Of a stretch of DNA of 64,000 nt, positions 26,850 to 35,467 are shown in pieces. Position 1 is the stretch's first letter. Each line of letters begins with the position of its first letter. The stretch comes from Planctomycetota bacterium. GTDB lineage: Bacteria > Planctomycetota > PUPC01 > JACPCR01. A model generated the notes under the pieces. The model made no database searches and was not told the origin of the DNA. It saw only the letters and a program-made list of their open reading frames with translations. Both the position numbers and the translations under genes were made by a program. The stretch covers positions 124,001 through 188,000 of the forward strand of contig JACPCR010000062.1 of the NCBI GenBank assembly GCA_016179685.1, written 5' to 3'.

Positions 26850-27206
26850 TGAAATCCGCTGCGCCCTTCGGGCACCGCGGATTTCAGATGCGGGGCTGTT
26901 TCAGATTCGCCAAACCCGCCCTTCAAAATGAGAAGAAGCGTCTAACTTTCTTAGCTGAAACTGGTTATGCCGCTTGACGAAAATAGCGGAGGCCCCATGC
27001 GAGTGTCGAACTCAAAACGGGCAAGATGGACAATCTGTTTTCGATTTGCGATTCCCCATAAACTGCCTCCACGCAATCAACTTCCCACATTTATCCCGTT
27101 GGGAGGGATTTTGTGGAAACGGGAACCCTGCGGGAGGACAGGTGCGGAAAGATGGCGCCGCTCCGAGTAGACGAGTTCGCAAGTGCGCCCGCACTTGCGA
27201 ACTCGT
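26850..27206. other. Repeat-filled intergenic region
   Basis: 357 bases between convergent genes. It holds type 2 hairpin copy 2, a segment resembling the TCCCAACGGGAT/CCCGCAGGG repeats (about 27091-27140, opposite orientation), and half of a 64-base perfect palindrome. No gene seen. Confidence 0.6.
26851..26885. repeat. Hairpin repeat type 2, copy 2
   Basis: GAAATCCGC (26851-26859) pairs with GCGGATTTC (26877-26885), with an inner GCCC-TTC-GGGC stem. It starts one base after the TAA of the PA2779-like gene, so it may act as terminator or mRNA end stabiliser. Copy 1 is at 9011-9049. Confidence 0.75.
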
Positions 27207-27220
27207 CTACTCGGAGCGGC
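27157..27220. repeat. Dispersed palindrome, copy 3: perfect 31-base arms
   Basis: Arms 27157-27187 and 27190-27220 are exact reverse complements separated by two bases (CC). The centre is AAGTGC-GCCC-GCACTT and the inner arm contains GTAGACGAGTTCGC, shared with copy 5 at 35.2 kb. The right arm contains the stop codon and last codons of the membrane-protein gene on the minus strand. Confidence 0.9.
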
Positions 27221-28031
27221 TTCCCAGGAACTGGAGTTGCACGACGCCGGCGGTGCGGCACAAGTGTTCCAGAAATACGACGAGGAACACAGTTGTCGCG
27301 AGCATTTCGAGGAATTCTTCGATGACCCTGGAAAAATGCTGTGCGGTGAGGGTATCGACGGAAGCCAAGGCCGCGACGGCCTCGTAGCGGCTCAGGCTGG
27401 TGTCCAGGGCATCCAGACCGATGGCGGCGGCGTAAAGCGTGAAGGCGAAAAGAATCTTGAATCGAGATGCTGGCGGCCGAATCTGCCGCCAGAGGAAGGC
27501 GGCCATGAAAAGGGCCGAACCGGCAAAAAGGGGGCCCAGCGTCACATGCCAGTAGTAGCTCGGATACCTTTGAAGGAAGGCCAGGATTGGATGGTTGCGG
27601 CCGCGGTCCCGCAGAATCTCGATGCACGTGCCGATGTCTTCGTGGAGCTGGCTCGCGTCATCCAGCGCGATAAATGCGAAAAGAGCCGCCAGAAACCTCC
27701 AAGCCGTGACGGTGCGCATCGACTCCGGCCCACGTCGAACCGTGCAGGAAATCACCCATAGGACGGCCCCGGTCGCCAGGGCCTGGGTGCTCGCAAACCA
27801 GGTCGGCAGGTTGGCCTCCAGGGTGATGTCGGCCAGCCGGCGGAGAGGCTTCAGATTGGTCAGCCCGGCATAACTGATCGAGGCGTCCAGGACGAGGAGG
27901 ACCACCTCGCTGGCGAGGCAGGCCAGGAAAACCCCTCGCACCACTTCTCCGGGCTCAAGAGTGACCTGAAGCCCTTCGTCTCTCCGGCTGGGACTCCCTG
28001 GTGAAGGCGGTCCGGTTCGGTTCTTGGACAT
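27207..28031 (-). CDS. Polytopic membrane protein of unknown function
   Basis: A 274-residue protein with about six to seven predicted membrane helices (for example GVFLACLASEVVLLVLDASI, FLAALFAFIALDDASQ, LATTVFLVVFLEHLC). The segment FIALDDASQLHEDIG, with acidic residues and histidine at the end of a helix, recalls uncharacterised bacterial membrane families carrying an LDExxxxHE motif. Start is taken at ATG 28031 (28058 is possible); no strong ribosome site. The last codons run into the 64-base palindrome, so its mRNA ends in a long hairpin. No function can be given. Confidence 0.65.
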   Translation of the reverse strand: MSKNRTGPPSPGSPSRRDEGLQVTLEPGEVVRGVFLACLASEVVLLVLDASISYAGLTNLKPLRRLADITLEANLPTWFASTQALATGAVLWVISCTVRRGPESMRTVTAWRFLAALFAFIALDDASQLHEDIGTCIEILRDRGRNHPILAFLQRYPSYYWHVTLGPLFAGSALFMAAFLWRQIRPPASRFKILFAFTLYAAAIGLDALDTSLSRYEAVAALASVDTLTAQHFSRVIEEFLEMLATTVFLVVFLEHLCRTAGVVQLQFLGSRSE

Positions 28032-28164
28032 GAGCGCGTACGGGAGAGGGGACGGCAAGACGGAAGGCGATTTCGCGGTACAGGAAGGCGCCGCCTCTAT
28101 TTAAAGCCGTTGAACGCTGCCTCGCAAACTCTTCTTCGATTGCGGATGGAATCCGCGGTAGGAG

Positions 28165-28923
28165 CTATGGCAAGCAAATCTGGTCCGCGAGCAGGTCCGT
28201 CACGAACGAATGGCCCGGCGCATGCGTGATCATCAGTTCCGGCTTGGACGCCAGCGCCACCCACTGCGGAGTCACTCCGCAGGCCCAGAAGACCGGCACG
28301 AGGCCCGCGGGAATCTCCTTCACGGGCTGCCCTACGATCGGGTGCTCGAGGTCAGCCCCGATTGCGGCCGGATCACCGAAATGCAGCGGCGACCCGTGGT
28401 TCATAGGAAACCGCGCGGTCAACTGGCACGCGATCACCGCCTGAGCAGGGGTCATGCACCGCATGGTGACGACCACGGGCCCATGAAACCGGCCTGCCGG
28501 CACCGTTTGCAGCTTCGTCTCCAGCACCCAGGTCTTCATCTTCGGAACGCCCGCTCGCTCCAGGGGGTCATCCCACGTCATTCCGGACCCGATAAGAAAC
28601 GCCACGCTGTCCTCACGCCAAAGCTGTCGCACGTCCGTCACGTCGCCCTCGCGCAGCCCGTTTCGGTAGACCGAGTATCGCGGAAGGTCCGTTCGCAGGT
28701 CCGCACCCGGGGCCGATAACCTGGGCTCGGGATCGCCCGGATCGGTCACCTCGAGCACGGGACACGGCTTGGGATTCCGCAGGCAGAAGACGATGAAATC
28801 GTAGGCATCCGCCTTGGGCAGTACCACCAAGTTGCACTTGACGTAGCCCGGCAAGGTGTGCTTGGTGGGGCCCGTCCACTCTCCCCGCCGCATGGCCAGC
28901 CGGGCCTTCTGAGCCTCCGTCAT
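28165..28923 (-). CDS. DUF1445 / YcsI-type putative hydro-lyase
   Basis: A 252-residue protein of the DUF1445 family (B. subtilis YcsI; related to mammalian D-glutamate cyclase). Conserved segments: GYVKCNLVVLPKADAYDF, CPVLEVTDPGDPEP, FLIGSGMTWDDPLERAGVP, FHGPVVVTMRCM, VPVFWACGVTPQ and the C-terminal ITHAPGHSFVTDL. The mammalian homologue hydrates and opens 5-oxo-D-proline; the bacterial reaction is unsettled. GGAGG stands 8 bases before ATG 28923. It diverges from the giant secreted protein gene; about 98 bases separate the starts. Confidence 0.88.
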   Translation of the reverse strand: MTEAQKARLAMRRGEWTGPTKHTLPGYVKCNLVVLPKADAYDFIVFCLRNPKPCPVLEVTDPGDPEPRLSAPGADLRTDLPRYSVYRNGLREGDVTDVRQLWREDSVAFLIGSGMTWDDPLERAGVPKMKTWVLETKLQTVPAGRFHGPVVVTMRCMTPAQAVIACQLTARFPMNHGSPLHFGDPAAIGADLEHPIVGQPVKEIPAGLVPVFWACGVTPQWVALASKPELMITHAPGHSFVTDLLADQICLP

Positions 28924-29021
28924 GGCGCGAACCTCCCGCAAAACGCCCTTCCCATTCCGAGTCAGAATCCGGATACTACCCACGAATGCCGCAAAGTTCA
29001 CGTCATCCGGAGAAACGATTG

Positions 29022-32000
29022 ATGTTCCCGCGTTGTCTCCATGTCTCCTTTCCGCTCGCTCTTGCCCTGATGGCGCATATCAGCTCGGCCGCGGGCGAGG
29101 CCGTCCTTCAAATCCTCCGCAATGGGGGCTTCGAAGAGGACGAGATGACCTTTCGAGGCGAGCCTGCCGCCTCGTGCGGCGGCACCGCCAACGACCAGTG
29201 GTTCAACATGCGAGATGCCTTCCCTGATGGGTGGACGTGGGCCGGCGTTTACAACCCCGCTCCATTCAGCATGCCGAAGGAATCCGAATGGCCGCGGCCC
29301 GAGGTGACTCTGGACGGCCAGGTCCGCCGTTCCGGTCAGTTCGCCCTCCGCCTTCAAGGCACGAAGATCACCCTTGACCAGACGATCGAATGGAATCGAG
29401 TTGCGGACATCTACCGCGACACCACGCCTGCGGGCCACCGGGACAGCCCCGACTTCACCTCCACGATTCCGGTCCGGCCAGACCTTTTTCAAGACCTGCT
29501 TCTCACGGGGTGGGCGCGGGCCAGCGAGTGGCCGGACGATGCAGCCGCCTCAGCCAGCTTGACCGTCCACGGCCTCGCCTCCGCATCCTGGAACGTCCCC
29601 AGGGGAGCGACGGACTGGACCCGCTTCGAAGTCCGAATCACCGCGGCAGCTCAGGCCGCGGCCGCGGCATCCGGTAAACTCACTGGAATCAACCTGCAGG
29701 TCGTCTTGAACACCCAGAGTCCATCCGCCCGAGGCCGCGTCTGGTTTGACGACTTGGCTCTCACACTGCATCCAAGGCCCGAGCCGAACCTGCTGCCCGA
29801 CCCATCATTCGAAATCGCAGACGATGCTTCCAAGGCTCCTCCGGCCTCCGGCCGCGGCTCGAACCTCGCCGGGGCCGCCCGTCCGCCGGCCGGAAGCCCC
29901 TATCCTTCTGGCTGGTCCCTCCCCACCAAGTGGGTCTATCTCCCGCCGCCCTACTACTACGTCTGGAATCACTGGCAGCACTTCTTCGGGGCGTGCCGGG
30001 GCTACCCCCGCATCGACGCCATCGTTGCGCTTTCCGGCCGCCAATCGCTGCGCCTCGACCTGCTCCCCGGCGACGAGTATGCCCTGGACTCGCCATCACT
30101 CCCGTTGAACCAGAAGGAGTTGAGGCCTCTGGAGCTGACCGCCTGGGTCAAAGCCGACCGCCTCCGGCACATCGACTTCATGCTCCTCGACCCGGAAGGC
30201 CGGCGACTCCCTGCGAACACGCTATTCACCTACTGGGGCGGGCTCGCCTCCGGCAGCCATGACTGGCTCGCCGTCCGCAAGCTCTTCATCGGGTACGCGC
30301 CGCTCACAAACGTGCGCATCCGCATCGGCGCGCGGGGCTTCAACGGCCAGACCCGGACGGATGTCGGCCATTGGCACGCCTACAACCAGGTCTCGACGGT
30401 GTGGATTGACGATGTCGCCCTGCGGGAGGTTGGCTGCACTGCTGCCGATCTGACGCAACGCAACATCGAGCCGCCCCAGGCCCCATCGGCCGGGCCGGGC
30501 ATCCGGGCGATGGACCTGGACCTTGGCGAACGCCTCTACGGTGAGAATCGCGTCAGCGCCCTGGTGCTCAACGAGGGTCCCGCACCTGCACGTGTTGCGC
30601 TGGAAGCGGTTCTGTTCACCCCGAGCGGCAGGGCTCAGAAGGGCCGCCGAGGCAAGGAACTCACCGCCCCGCCCGGCGTGCCCACCGCCCTCTCCGCCCC
30701 CTACGAGGTCGCCGAACTATCGCCTTCATGGCACTTCCCAGGCCGCCTCCAGGTGACGCTCTGGATCGACGGAAGGGCCCACGCCGTTGAAACCTACGCC
30801 TACGGCACCTGGCCGGTGGTGGCCGCCGTCCGGCCCAGCAAGGCCTGCCTGGATACGACGGAAAATCCCATTCTCGTTGCCGTCAATCTCGGCCTTTCCG
30901 CCAAGACGCTCGCCGAGGTCAAGTCCCTCACCATCGAGGCCGTGCACCGCCAGACGGGAAAAGCGGCCTGCCACACGGTCGTCGAAGACGTCCAGGCGGC
31001 CATTGCTTCCGCGCGCATCAACCCGGCCGCCAGCGACCGTTTCTATTTTTACATGCCTCGGGCAGGGCTCCTGGACCACCGCAACTTGCTGCTCGCCGAG
31101 CTGGACATCGCCTCCCTGACCCCGCGCCCCTGGGACAACCCCGAGGCCGAGTGGGTCCTTCGCATCACGGGCCGAGGCCTGTTCCGGAAAATCTTCACGG
31201 CCGAGAGCCACTCGTTCAGCCGGCTGACTCCTTTCGATGAAAAACTGCCGCCTATTCGGGAGGTGACCATCGATCCGGAGGGTCATTTCTACCGAGTCGA
31301 CGGCAAGCCCTTCCTTCCCTTCGCCCAGAGCCACGCCAACGGGCCAGCCAACGGCGGCGCCCCTCCCTCCCGCTCCGTCTCCTTCCATCCCGAACACGCC
31401 AAGGTCAATTCCTTCAACAGCCTGTCGCGATGGTGCGGGATCAAGATCGCCCAGGAAAACTGGGAGAAGGCCAACGTCTATGCACCCATGGTCTACTCCT
31501 ATTACAGCCCGCACGGCCACAAGCCCCAATTTCTTCTGGACGCTCTGCCGAAGCTGGACGCTGGCCTCATGCTGCTCGCCGCAACCCACTACGACATCGA
31601 TCTCCGGCCCATCGCCGACTTCAACGCCAGTCCTTCCTCCCTCGCCTATTTCCTCCGCATGGACGAGGCCATCCTCGAGGTCAGCGCCGGACCCGAGGCC
31701 TTCCAGGCCGAGCAGGCCTACGCCGACGCCATCCGGAAAAAACTGACGCGGCCCGTCGGCATCATGGACAACCACAGCCAATTCTATCCCTGGCACGGCG
31801 ACGACGGTTACCTCGATCATGTCGACGTCTTCTACTTCGAGCGGGAGAGCGGCAGCGTCTTCCGGCCCGACCTTGCCCTTCGCGGATTCTTGAAACGGAA
31901 GAAGACCTGGATGCTGTGCGACTTGCCCCAGACCTACGAGAACGTTCCCCATGAACGCGAGAGATACCGCGCCCTGACGAACCTTCTCAACGGCTGCCGC

Positions 32001-33080
32001 GGCTGGTTCGGCATCCAGGGATGCGCCGACCCATCCCTCTACCGTGCCCTCGGCGGCGAGCTCCGCCACCTTTTTTCTTACCTCTCCTCCGGCGAGAGCC
32101 AGCCCGCGGTGACCGCGCCCGAGGGAGTCACGGCACGGGCCTGGAAGAAAGCAAACAGCGTTCTCGTCATCGCCGAACAGCACAACCCCATCCCCCTCGG
32201 ACGGTGGGAATGGGCTGCCGGCGTGGGCGGCCGTCAAGCGCCCGCCCATACCGGGACTTCCCGTCACCTCGCTACGCCGGTCAAGGGCGGATTCGCCATC
32301 CACGGCTACAAGGATGACCTCCCCCGCGAGCTGGCCCTGGGCGACGTCCTGCTTCAGGAAATCTTCATATCACCCGACCGCGTTCCCCAGGCCGTCCTCA
32401 TCGCTGTCCCAGGTGACGGCGACTTCAATCACGTCGCCACCTGGGGCGTCTTCGACTGGAACGAGTTCCACGCCCAGCGCGTCGATGCCTTCCTCGCGGG
32501 CGAGTGCTACAGCCACGCCGCCTACGGCATCAACTGGTATCGCTCCCAGGAGCCCCATTGGCTCGATTATCAGGCCCGCCACCGATTCCCCGCCTCGGCC
32601 TTCGTCCGACTCGGCGATCTCCCCCGGCCCGGCGTCTGGACGACGCTCTCCGTGCCCATCGATTCGCTCCAGCTTTCCGGACGCGCCTCCGATGGCCTCG
32701 TCTTCATCTCCTCCGGCGACGGACTCGCCTACTGGGGCAAGTCTTCCCTCCGCACCGCCAGAGGGAAAGAGATGCCGCTCCTCGATGGCCGCATCGGTCG
32801 AGACCAGCGCCCCTTCCGCAACGCCACGCTCCTTCTTCCCGGCTCTGACCGCGGCGTCGTCCGCGTCATCGGGGAAGCCCGGTCCATCCCGATGGCCGGC
32901 GGGCAGTGGACGGACGACCTGATGGGTGAGGACCTTTACGACAGTCTGGTCGACGGTTATCTTGGGGACGGCATCACGTATGGCGCCCCGATCGATGCCC
33001 TACCCGAGGCCCTCGAGTTGGGGTATACCTACGACAGCTCCCCGCGTTGCCTGCGCGCCTACGAAGTTGTCGGAGAGTGA
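29022..33080 (+). CDS. Giant secreted carbohydrate-type protein, paralogue A
   Basis: A 1352-residue exported protein (signal peptide MFPRCLHVSFPLALALMAHISSAAGE). The N-terminal half holds two beta-sandwich modules of carbohydrate-binding type (NGGFEEDE..., later DPSFEIADDA... with GARGFNGQTRTD and VWIDDVALREV). An Ig-like stretch begins LDLGERLYGENR. A central part looks like a TIM barrel: FYRVDGKPFLPFAQSHANG, AGLMLLAATHYDIDL, PVGIMDNHSQFYPWHGDDGY, KTWMLCDLPQTYENV. The C-terminus is beta-rich. It is clearly homologous, in order and motifs, to the 1282-residue gene at 54991-58839. A glycosidase role is inference; no GH family was recognised. Confidence 0.75.
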   Translation: MFPRCLHVSFPLALALMAHISSAAGEAVLQILRNGGFEEDEMTFRGEPAASCGGTANDQWFNMRDAFPDGWTWAGVYNPAPFSMPKESEWPRPEVTLDGQVRRSGQFALRLQGTKITLDQTIEWNRVADIYRDTTPAGHRDSPDFTSTIPVRPDLFQDLLLTGWARASEWPDDAAASASLTVHGLASASWNVPRGATDWTRFEVRITAAAQAAAAASGKLTGINLQVVLNTQSPSARGRVWFDDLALTLHPRPEPNLLPDPSFEIADDASKAPPASGRGSNLAGAARPPAGSPYPSGWSLPTKWVYLPPPYYYVWNHWQHFFGACRGYPRIDAIVALSGRQSLRLDLLPGDEYALDSPSLPLNQKELRPLELTAWVKADRLRHIDFMLLDPEGRRLPANTLFTYWGGLASGSHDWLAVRKLFIGYAPLTNVRIRIGARGFNGQTRTDVGHWHAYNQVSTVWIDDVALREVGCTAADLTQRNIEPPQAPSAGPGIRAMDLDLGERLYGENRVSALVLNEGPAPARVALEAVLFTPSGRAQKGRRGKELTAPPGVPTALSAPYEVAELSPSWHFPGRLQVTLWIDGRAHAVETYAYGTWPVVAAVRPSKACLDTTENPILVAVNLGLSAKTLAEVKSLTIEAVHRQTGKAACHTVVEDVQAAIASARINPAASDRFYFYMPRAGLLDHRNLLLAELDIASLTPRPWDNPEAEWVLRITGRGLFRKIFTAESHSFSRLTPFDEKLPPIREVTIDPEGHFYRVDGKPFLPFAQSHANGPANGGAPPSRSVSFHPEHAKVNSFNSLSRWCGIKIAQENWEKANVYAPMVYSYYSPHGHKPQFLLDALPKLDAGLMLLAATHYDIDLRPIADFNASPSSLAYFLRMDEAILEVSAGPEAFQAEQAYADAIRKKLTRPVGIMDNHSQFYPWHGDDGYLDHVDVFYFERESGSVFRPDLALRGFLKRKKTWMLCDLPQTYENVPHERERYRALTNLLNGCRGWFGIQGCADPSLYRALGGELRHLFSYLSSGESQPAVTAPEGVTARAWKKANSVLVIAEQHNPIPLGRWEWAAGVGGRQAPAHTGTSRHLATPVKGGFAIHGYKDDLPRELALGDVLLQEIFISPDRVPQAVLIAVPGDGDFNHVATWGVFDWNEFHAQRVDAFLAGECYSHAAYGINWYRSQEPHWLDYQARHRFPASAFVRLGDLPRPGVWTTLSVPIDSLQLSGRASDGLVFISSGDGLAYWGKSSLRTARGKEMPLLDGRIGRDQRPFRNATLLLPGSDRGVVRVIGEARSIPMAGGQWTDDLMGEDLYDSLVDGYLGDGITYGAPIDALPEALELGYTYDSSPRCLRAYEVVGE

Positions 33081-33130
33081 ACGGGGTCCTGAACGGCCCT
33101 TCTCGCTGACCGACAGAAGCACAATACAAA

Positions 33131-33319
33131 GGTGTCAGGTGTCAGGTGTCAGGTGTCAGGTGTCAGGTGTCAGGTGTCAGACAGGGTTCGAGGTCCGGGG
33201 CCGGATGTCTGACACCTGACACCTCTCTTCATGGTTGATGGTTCAGGGTTGATGATGGATGGGTTCATGGATCGAGGTTCTCCTGACACCTGACACCTGA
33301 CACCTGACACCTGACACCT
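33131..33319. repeat. Inverted (GGTGTCA)n heptamer arrays
   Basis: Seven tandem GGTGTCA units (33131-33179) are followed, on the other strand sense, by two (33210-33223) and five (33284-33318) TGACACC units: seven forward against seven reverse. RNA or single-stranded DNA could fold back over the whole region. It lies between the giant gene and an SDR gene whose ribosome site follows at about 33348. Confidence 0.9.
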
Positions 33320-33357
33320 ATTCTCAGCTTTGCATCCCATCATACCAGGAGGACGCC

Positions 33358-34134
33358 ATGGGACGACTCGACGGACGTGTAGCCATCATCACGGGGGCGG
33401 CGAGCGGCATCGGTCGCGGCATCGCTCAAGAATATGCCCAGGAGGGCGCGGCCGTCATCCTGCTCGACCGCAACAAAAAAGGCGTCCAGCAGGCGCGCAC
33501 GGAGATCGAAGCCGCCGGAGGGACGGCACGCCACTTCGGCGTCGATATCACTCGGTATGCCCAGGTGAGGCGCATCCGGGACGCCGTGGTCAAGGAATTC
33601 GGCCGCCTCGACGTCATGGTCAATAACGCCGGAATCGTCATCTACGATACGCTCCTGGATTCCAGGCTCGAGGATTGGCGCAAGGTCATCGCCGTGGACC
33701 TCGAAGCGGTCTACATGGGCTCGAAGCTGGCCGCCGAGGTCATGGCGCGGCAAAACAGCGGCCGCATCATCAGCACCGCCTCCATCCAGGCCTTCATGAC
33801 CACCAGCCGCGTCGGAGCGTACAATGCCGCGAAGGCAGGCGTCCTCGGGCTCACCAAATGTATGGCCGTCGAACTGGCCCCTTACCATATCCTGGTCAAC
33901 GCCATCTGCCCCGGCGCCATCAAGACCGGCATGTCCCGCATGCCCGACGGCACGGACGAGACCGAGACGAAGGAGTTCAAGGAGCTCTACCTCAAGCGCC
34001 GGCGCATCCCGCTGGGCCGCGCCGGCCTGCCCCGCGACATCGCCGGGACCGCCCTCTTCCTCGCCTCCGACGATTGCCGCTACATGACCGGCCAGATGCT
34101 CATCGTCGACGGCGGCTATTCGCTCACCCTATAA
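33358..34134 (+). CDS. SDR-family oxidoreductase
   Basis: A 258-residue classical short-chain dehydrogenase. Cofactor motif TGAASGIG, DITRYAQ for the adenine pocket, NNAGIV, catalytic Ser in ISTASIQ, and YNAAK. NAICPGAIKTGM and the final IVDGGYSLTL fit the family. The residue after beta-2 is aspartate (ILLDRN), which favours NAD. AGGAGG stands 6-7 bases before the ATG. It shares only family-level similarity with the SDR at 9.2 kb. It is convergent with the HpcH aldolase gene. Role likely in sugar or hydroxy-acid oxidation; not determinable. Confidence 0.9.
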   Translation: MGRLDGRVAIITGAASGIGRGIAQEYAQEGAAVILLDRNKKGVQQARTEIEAAGGTARHFGVDITRYAQVRRIRDAVVKEFGRLDVMVNNAGIVIYDTLLDSRLEDWRKVIAVDLEAVYMGSKLAAEVMARQNSGRIISTASIQAFMTTSRVGAYNAAKAGVLGLTKCMAVELAPYHILVNAICPGAIKTGMSRMPDGTDETETKEFKELYLKRRRIPLGRAGLPRDIAGTALFLASDDCRYMTGQMLIVDGGYSLTL

Positions 34135-34188
34135 CTCGGTGCCAGCCGCAGGCGCTGCGAAGACATTGTGGGGCACGCACGACCGTTT

Positions 34189-34956
34189 TCACAGCGCAGG
34201 ATGTTTCAGAAACTTGCCGAGAGCGTCCTTCGCCGCCTGGCGCATGAAGCCCGCGTCGTTCTGGCAGGCCAGAAATCGAAAACCCTCGTCCAGCCTGCGA
34301 ACGACCTCATCCGCTGACCGGCAATGGATGCCGCCCGCCTTCCCGGTCTTCTTCGCCGCGGCCAGCACCTTCTGGATGGCGGCCTCGAACTCCGGATGCT
34401 GCCCGCCCCTGCCGTACCGGATGCCCATCGATCCGGCAAGATCATTAGGGCCGATGAAGCAGCCGTCGACGCCCTCGACCGACAGGATGGCTTCGATGTT
34501 TTCCACGGCCTGGATATGCTCCGCCTGCACGATGACGACCATTTCGTTGTTGATCGTATCAAAGTAGTCATCGCCGTAGACTGTGCACCGGCCGCCTCCG
34601 ATGGAGCGGATGCCTTCGGGCGGAAATTTCATGGCGGCGACGGCCCGGCGAGCCTCCTCCTCGGTATTCACCATCGGGATGACCAGGCCCAGAGCGCCCC
34701 CGTCGAGCAGGCGTTTGATGAGCACCGGCTCGTTCCATGCCACGCGAGCCAGCGGAATCGTGTTGGTCGTGCAGATGGCCTGGAAGCACGCGATGGTCTT
34801 CTCGAAGCCGATCGGGCTGTGTTCCGTGTCCACCACGAGCCATTCCCAGCCGAGCTGGGCCATGTATTCCGCAGCGATGTTCGAGCAGAGCGAGAGCCAG
34901 GTGCCGACGGACGCCTTGCCGGCCTTCAACCTGGCCTTGACGATGTTTTTCTTCAT
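34189..34956 (-). CDS. HpcH/HpaI-family aldolase
   Basis: A 255-residue class II aldolase of the HpcH/HpaI family (2-keto-3-deoxy sugar acid or 4-hydroxy-2-oxo acid cleavage to pyruvate plus an aldehyde, divalent-metal dependent). Motifs: WLVVDTEHSPIGFE, LVIPMVNTEEEAR, IVQAEHIQAVENIEAI and CFIGPNDLAGSMG. The usual catalytic histidine and metal-binding glutamate and aspartate lie in these. GGGAGAG precedes ATG 34956. Together with two mannonate-dehydratase-like genes in the window it could use 2-keto-3-deoxy acids, but they are not adjacent. Confidence 0.9.
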   Translation of the reverse strand: MKKNIVKARLKAGKASVGTWLSLCSNIAAEYMAQLGWEWLVVDTEHSPIGFEKTIACFQAICTTNTIPLARVAWNEPVLIKRLLDGGALGLVIPMVNTEEEARRAVAAMKFPPEGIRSIGGGRCTVYGDDYFDTINNEMVVIVQAEHIQAVENIEAILSVEGVDGCFIGPNDLAGSMGIRYGRGGQHPEFEAAIQKVLAAAKKTGKAGGIHCRSADEVVRRLDEGFRFLACQNDAGFMRQAAKDALGKFLKHPAL

Positions 34957-35022
34957 GTAGACTCTCCCTGGCGGGGCCCGCGGGACTCGCCCGCCAGTGC
35001 CCGCTGAAATCGTATGAACCAC

Positions 35023-35066
35023 GCACACGAACTCGCCAGTGCACCCGCATTTGCGAGCTCGCGTGC
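35023..35066. repeat. Dispersed palindrome, copy 4
   Basis: GCACACGAACTCGCCAGTGC and GCATTTGCGAGCTCGCGTGC flank the spacer ACCC; 15 of 20 positions pair directly and the rest mostly as G:T. Core CAGTGC-ACCC-GCATTT. Confidence 0.7.
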
Positions 35067-35169
35067 CAGCCGCCATTTCCCACCAACGTTCTGCGAAGCG
35101 TCGGGTAGAAATACGGGCCAACACGACCCGACGGGGCGTCAGTTTATCGGCCTGCATGGGACTTGGCTA

Positions 35170-35213
35170 GTAGACGAGTTCGCCAGTGCGGGCGCTCTTG
35201 CGAACTCGTCTAC
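35170..35213. repeat. Dispersed palindrome, copy 5
   Basis: Arms GTAGACGAGTTCGC and GCGAACTCGTCTAC are perfect complements (14 bases) and identical to the inner arms of copy 3 at 27.2 kb; the centre CAGTGC-GGGC-GCTCTT is partly decayed. ACTCGGAG after the right arm is also shared with copy 3. Confidence 0.8.
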
Positions 35214-35292
35214 TCGGAGTGCCCCAAACGGAGAGCATTCATGAGCCACCCAGGCGCAGAGACTTTCTCAGAAGGGAGGACACAAACCCAAG

Positions 35293-35372
35293 GTGAACCA
35301 CGGAGGACACGGAGGACACGGGGAGATTCTGATGAATACCTTTGGTGGTTTTCTCCGTGCTCTCCGTGGTTC
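35293..35372. repeat. CCACGGAGGACACGGAG inverted repeat
   Basis: GAACCACGGAGGACACGGAG on the left and CTCCGTGCTCTCCGTGGTTC on the right form arms of about 20 bases with two mismatches around a 35-base loop. The arm also contains the tandem unit GGAGGACAC. Confidence 0.75.
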
Positions 35373-35467
35373 GCACCGATCTTGTTTCTCTCTGTCACAA
35401 CGAAGCGAGCCGAGCTTCGTAAACCCTGCTCCTGATTTCGACGTGCACGTAGATTCGAATTTCCGGA

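Larger units (their letters stand above)
34957..35467. other. Repeat-rich intergenic region
   Basis: 511 bases without a gene, packed with three kinds of repeat: two dispersed palindromes (35023-35066 and 35170-35213) and a long imperfect inverted repeat (35293-35372). It acts as a repeat island between the aldolase and UbiA genes. Confidence 0.6.

Noticed and set aside
27113..27325. Small open frames across the 64-base palindrome
   Set aside because: Created by the inverted repeat itself; no independent coding signal.
30726..32303. 525-codon open frame antisense to giant paralogue A
   Set aside because: No domain, and the sense protein aligns with its paralogue through this part.
33131..33319. 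CRISPR array
   Set aside because: Units are 7 bases with no spacers, and no cas genes occur nearby.
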